Part shown: one piece after another, positions 63,159 to 64,000 of the stretch | Layout: every line of letters starts with the position of its first letter | Numbering within the stretch: the first letter of the stretch is position 1 | Assembly: GCF_001187535.1 (NCBI RefSeq) | Contig: NZ_LFIO01000367.1 | Location: forward strand, 51,641-115,640 | Source of the DNA: Rhizobium ecuadorense | GTDB taxonomy: Bacteria > Pseudomonadota > Alphaproteobacteria > Rhizobiales > Rhizobiaceae | Reading direction: 5' to 3' | Length of the DNA: 64,000 nucleotides | Notes under the pieces: model-generated | Told to the model about the DNA's origin: nothing | The model's input: only the letters and a program-made list of their open reading frames with translations | Databases searched by the model: none | Position numbers and translations under genes: made by a program

Positions 63159-63929
63159 ATGCGACGTTATTCAGCCTGCATAGAGTGGCTGTTTGCCGAA
63201 GAGGGCGACAGCTTTCCCGATCGCATCCGCCACGCTCATGCAGGCGGCCTGACGGCGATCGAATTCTGGCGCTGGACCGACAAGGATCTGGACGCGATCG
63301 AGGCAGCACTCGATGAAACCGGTCTTGCCGTTACCAGTCTCGTCGCCGAGCCGATGATCGCGCTGACCGATGCCGGCAACCGGCAGGCTTGGCTGAAAGG
63401 CTTGGCCCAATCCGTCGCCGCGGCAAAGCGTCTCGGCGCGCCGGTGCTGATTGCGCAGGCCGGCAACGATCTTCCGGGCGTGAGCCGCGAAGAGCAGCGC
63501 CGGGCACTCACCGAAACGCTGAAGGCCGGTGCTGACATTCTTGCAGGCAGCGGTGTGCGCCTCGGCGTCGAGCCGCTCAACATCCGCATCGATCATGTCG
63601 GCTATTTCCTCGATTCGACCCGCGAGGGCCTCGACATCATCGATGACGTCGCCCGCCTCGAGATCGGCATCGTCTACGACATCTACCATTCCGCCGTCAT
63701 GGACGAGCGCACGGAAGAGGTGCTCGACGGCCGTCTCGACCGGATCTTCCATGTCCATGTCGCCGATCATCCCGGCCGCAACGAACCGGGCTCCGGCGGC
63801 ATCGACCTTTCCCACCGCCTCGGCTGGATCTTCGCCAACGGCTACGACGGCGCCGTCGGCCTGGAATACCGGCCGACCAGACCCGGCGCCGACGCAGTCA
63901 AGGCCGCGATCGCGTCGCTCGACGCCTAG
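63159..63929 (+). CDS. Hydroxypyruvate isomerase-like sugar epimerase (Hyi family)
   Basis: 256-residue TIM-barrel protein. The Hyi pattern is seen in LGVEPLNIRIDHVGYF, GIVYDIYHSAVMDE and especially HVADHPGRNEPGSGGID, with metal-binding Glu, Asp and His residues. It probably interconverts hydroxypyruvate and tartronate semialdehyde or a related ketose. GAGGAG lies nine bases before the ATG at 63159. It is divergent from the SDR gene. Confidence 0.9.
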   Translation: MRRYSACIEWLFAEEGDSFPDRIRHAHAGGLTAIEFWRWTDKDLDAIEAALDETGLAVTSLVAEPMIALTDAGNRQAWLKGLAQSVAAAKRLGAPVLIAQAGNDLPGVSREEQRRALTETLKAGADILAGSGVRLGVEPLNIRIDHVGYFLDSTREGLDIIDDVARLEIGIVYDIYHSAVMDERTEEVLDGRLDRIFHVHVADHPGRNEPGSGGIDLSHRLGWIFANGYDGAVGLEYRPTRPGADAVKAAIASLDA

Positions 63930-64000
63930 GACCAATCGACATTCCGGATTCCCAAATCAGCTGATCACTGATTCATAGAGTACCCGTGTGACGCACGGAG
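63930..64000. other. Right edge of the window, no feature seen
   Basis: The last 71 bp follow the isomerase stop. No gene start, clear terminator or repeat was recognised. Confidence 0.5.

Overview
The window is a stretch of GC-rich alphaproteobacterial chromosome. Gene content and order point to Rhizobium, probably the R. leguminosarum/etli/phaseoli group. The evidence is a bra-type branched-chain amino acid ABC operon, a CtrA/SciP/ChpT/EipA cell-cycle block, a rhizobial RpoH and short palindromic intergenic repeats of the rhizobial type. I see no tRNA or rRNA gene, insertion sequence, prophage or CRISPR array, so this looks like core or stable chromosome rather than a mobile island.

Layout: 1-3316 (minus strand) is the urea ABC transporter urtABC, with urtC cut by the window edge. 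A secreted PAP2 phosphatase follows at 3505-5409. At 5589-9885 a very large hybrid histidine kinase, whose sensor is an entire NCS1 nucleobase-permease-like domain, overlaps a LuxR-type response regulator. From 15543 down to 10013 runs the amino acid transporter operon braD-E-F-G, a small membrane protein gene, and braC. cysQ and a polysaccharide sugar transferase lie at 16098-18164.

The block at 19203-24131 is concerned with the cell cycle and envelope: sciP (CtrA inhibitor), a PqiA-like protein, a small acetyltransferase, a FliJ-like coiled-coil protein, ctrA, an atypical single-domain receiver, chpT (phosphotransferase to CtrA) and eipA. CtrA-like boxes and GANTC methylation sites occur in the intergenic regions. 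A coiled-coil membrane protein, a TrmH-type methylase, an RluA-type pseudouridine synthase, rpoH, a large acidic membrane protein and purA follow. Next come a DMT exporter, a GNAT protein, a GGDEF-EAL protein and a sugar-acid dehydratase with a hydroxyacid dehydrogenase.

From 40138 to 59291 the region is rich in efflux. It holds an RND pump with adaptor, a degenerate alpha/beta hydrolase and a divergent LysR regulator; an SDR/LysR divergent pair; 3-methyladenine DNA glycosylase; a MarR-EmrA-EmrB operon with a perfect operator palindrome; a CPA1 antiporter; and a second RND adaptor/permease pair. The window ends with a PPP phosphatase, a SfnB-like flavoprotein, an Rrf2 regulator, an SDR and a hydroxypyruvate-isomerase-like protein.

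The most unusual system is the NCS1-permease/histidine-kinase/LuxR regulator pair beside the urea transporter. It looks like a transporter-type nutrient sensor comparable in design to CbrAB, but with a different transporter family and an added eight-cysteine module.
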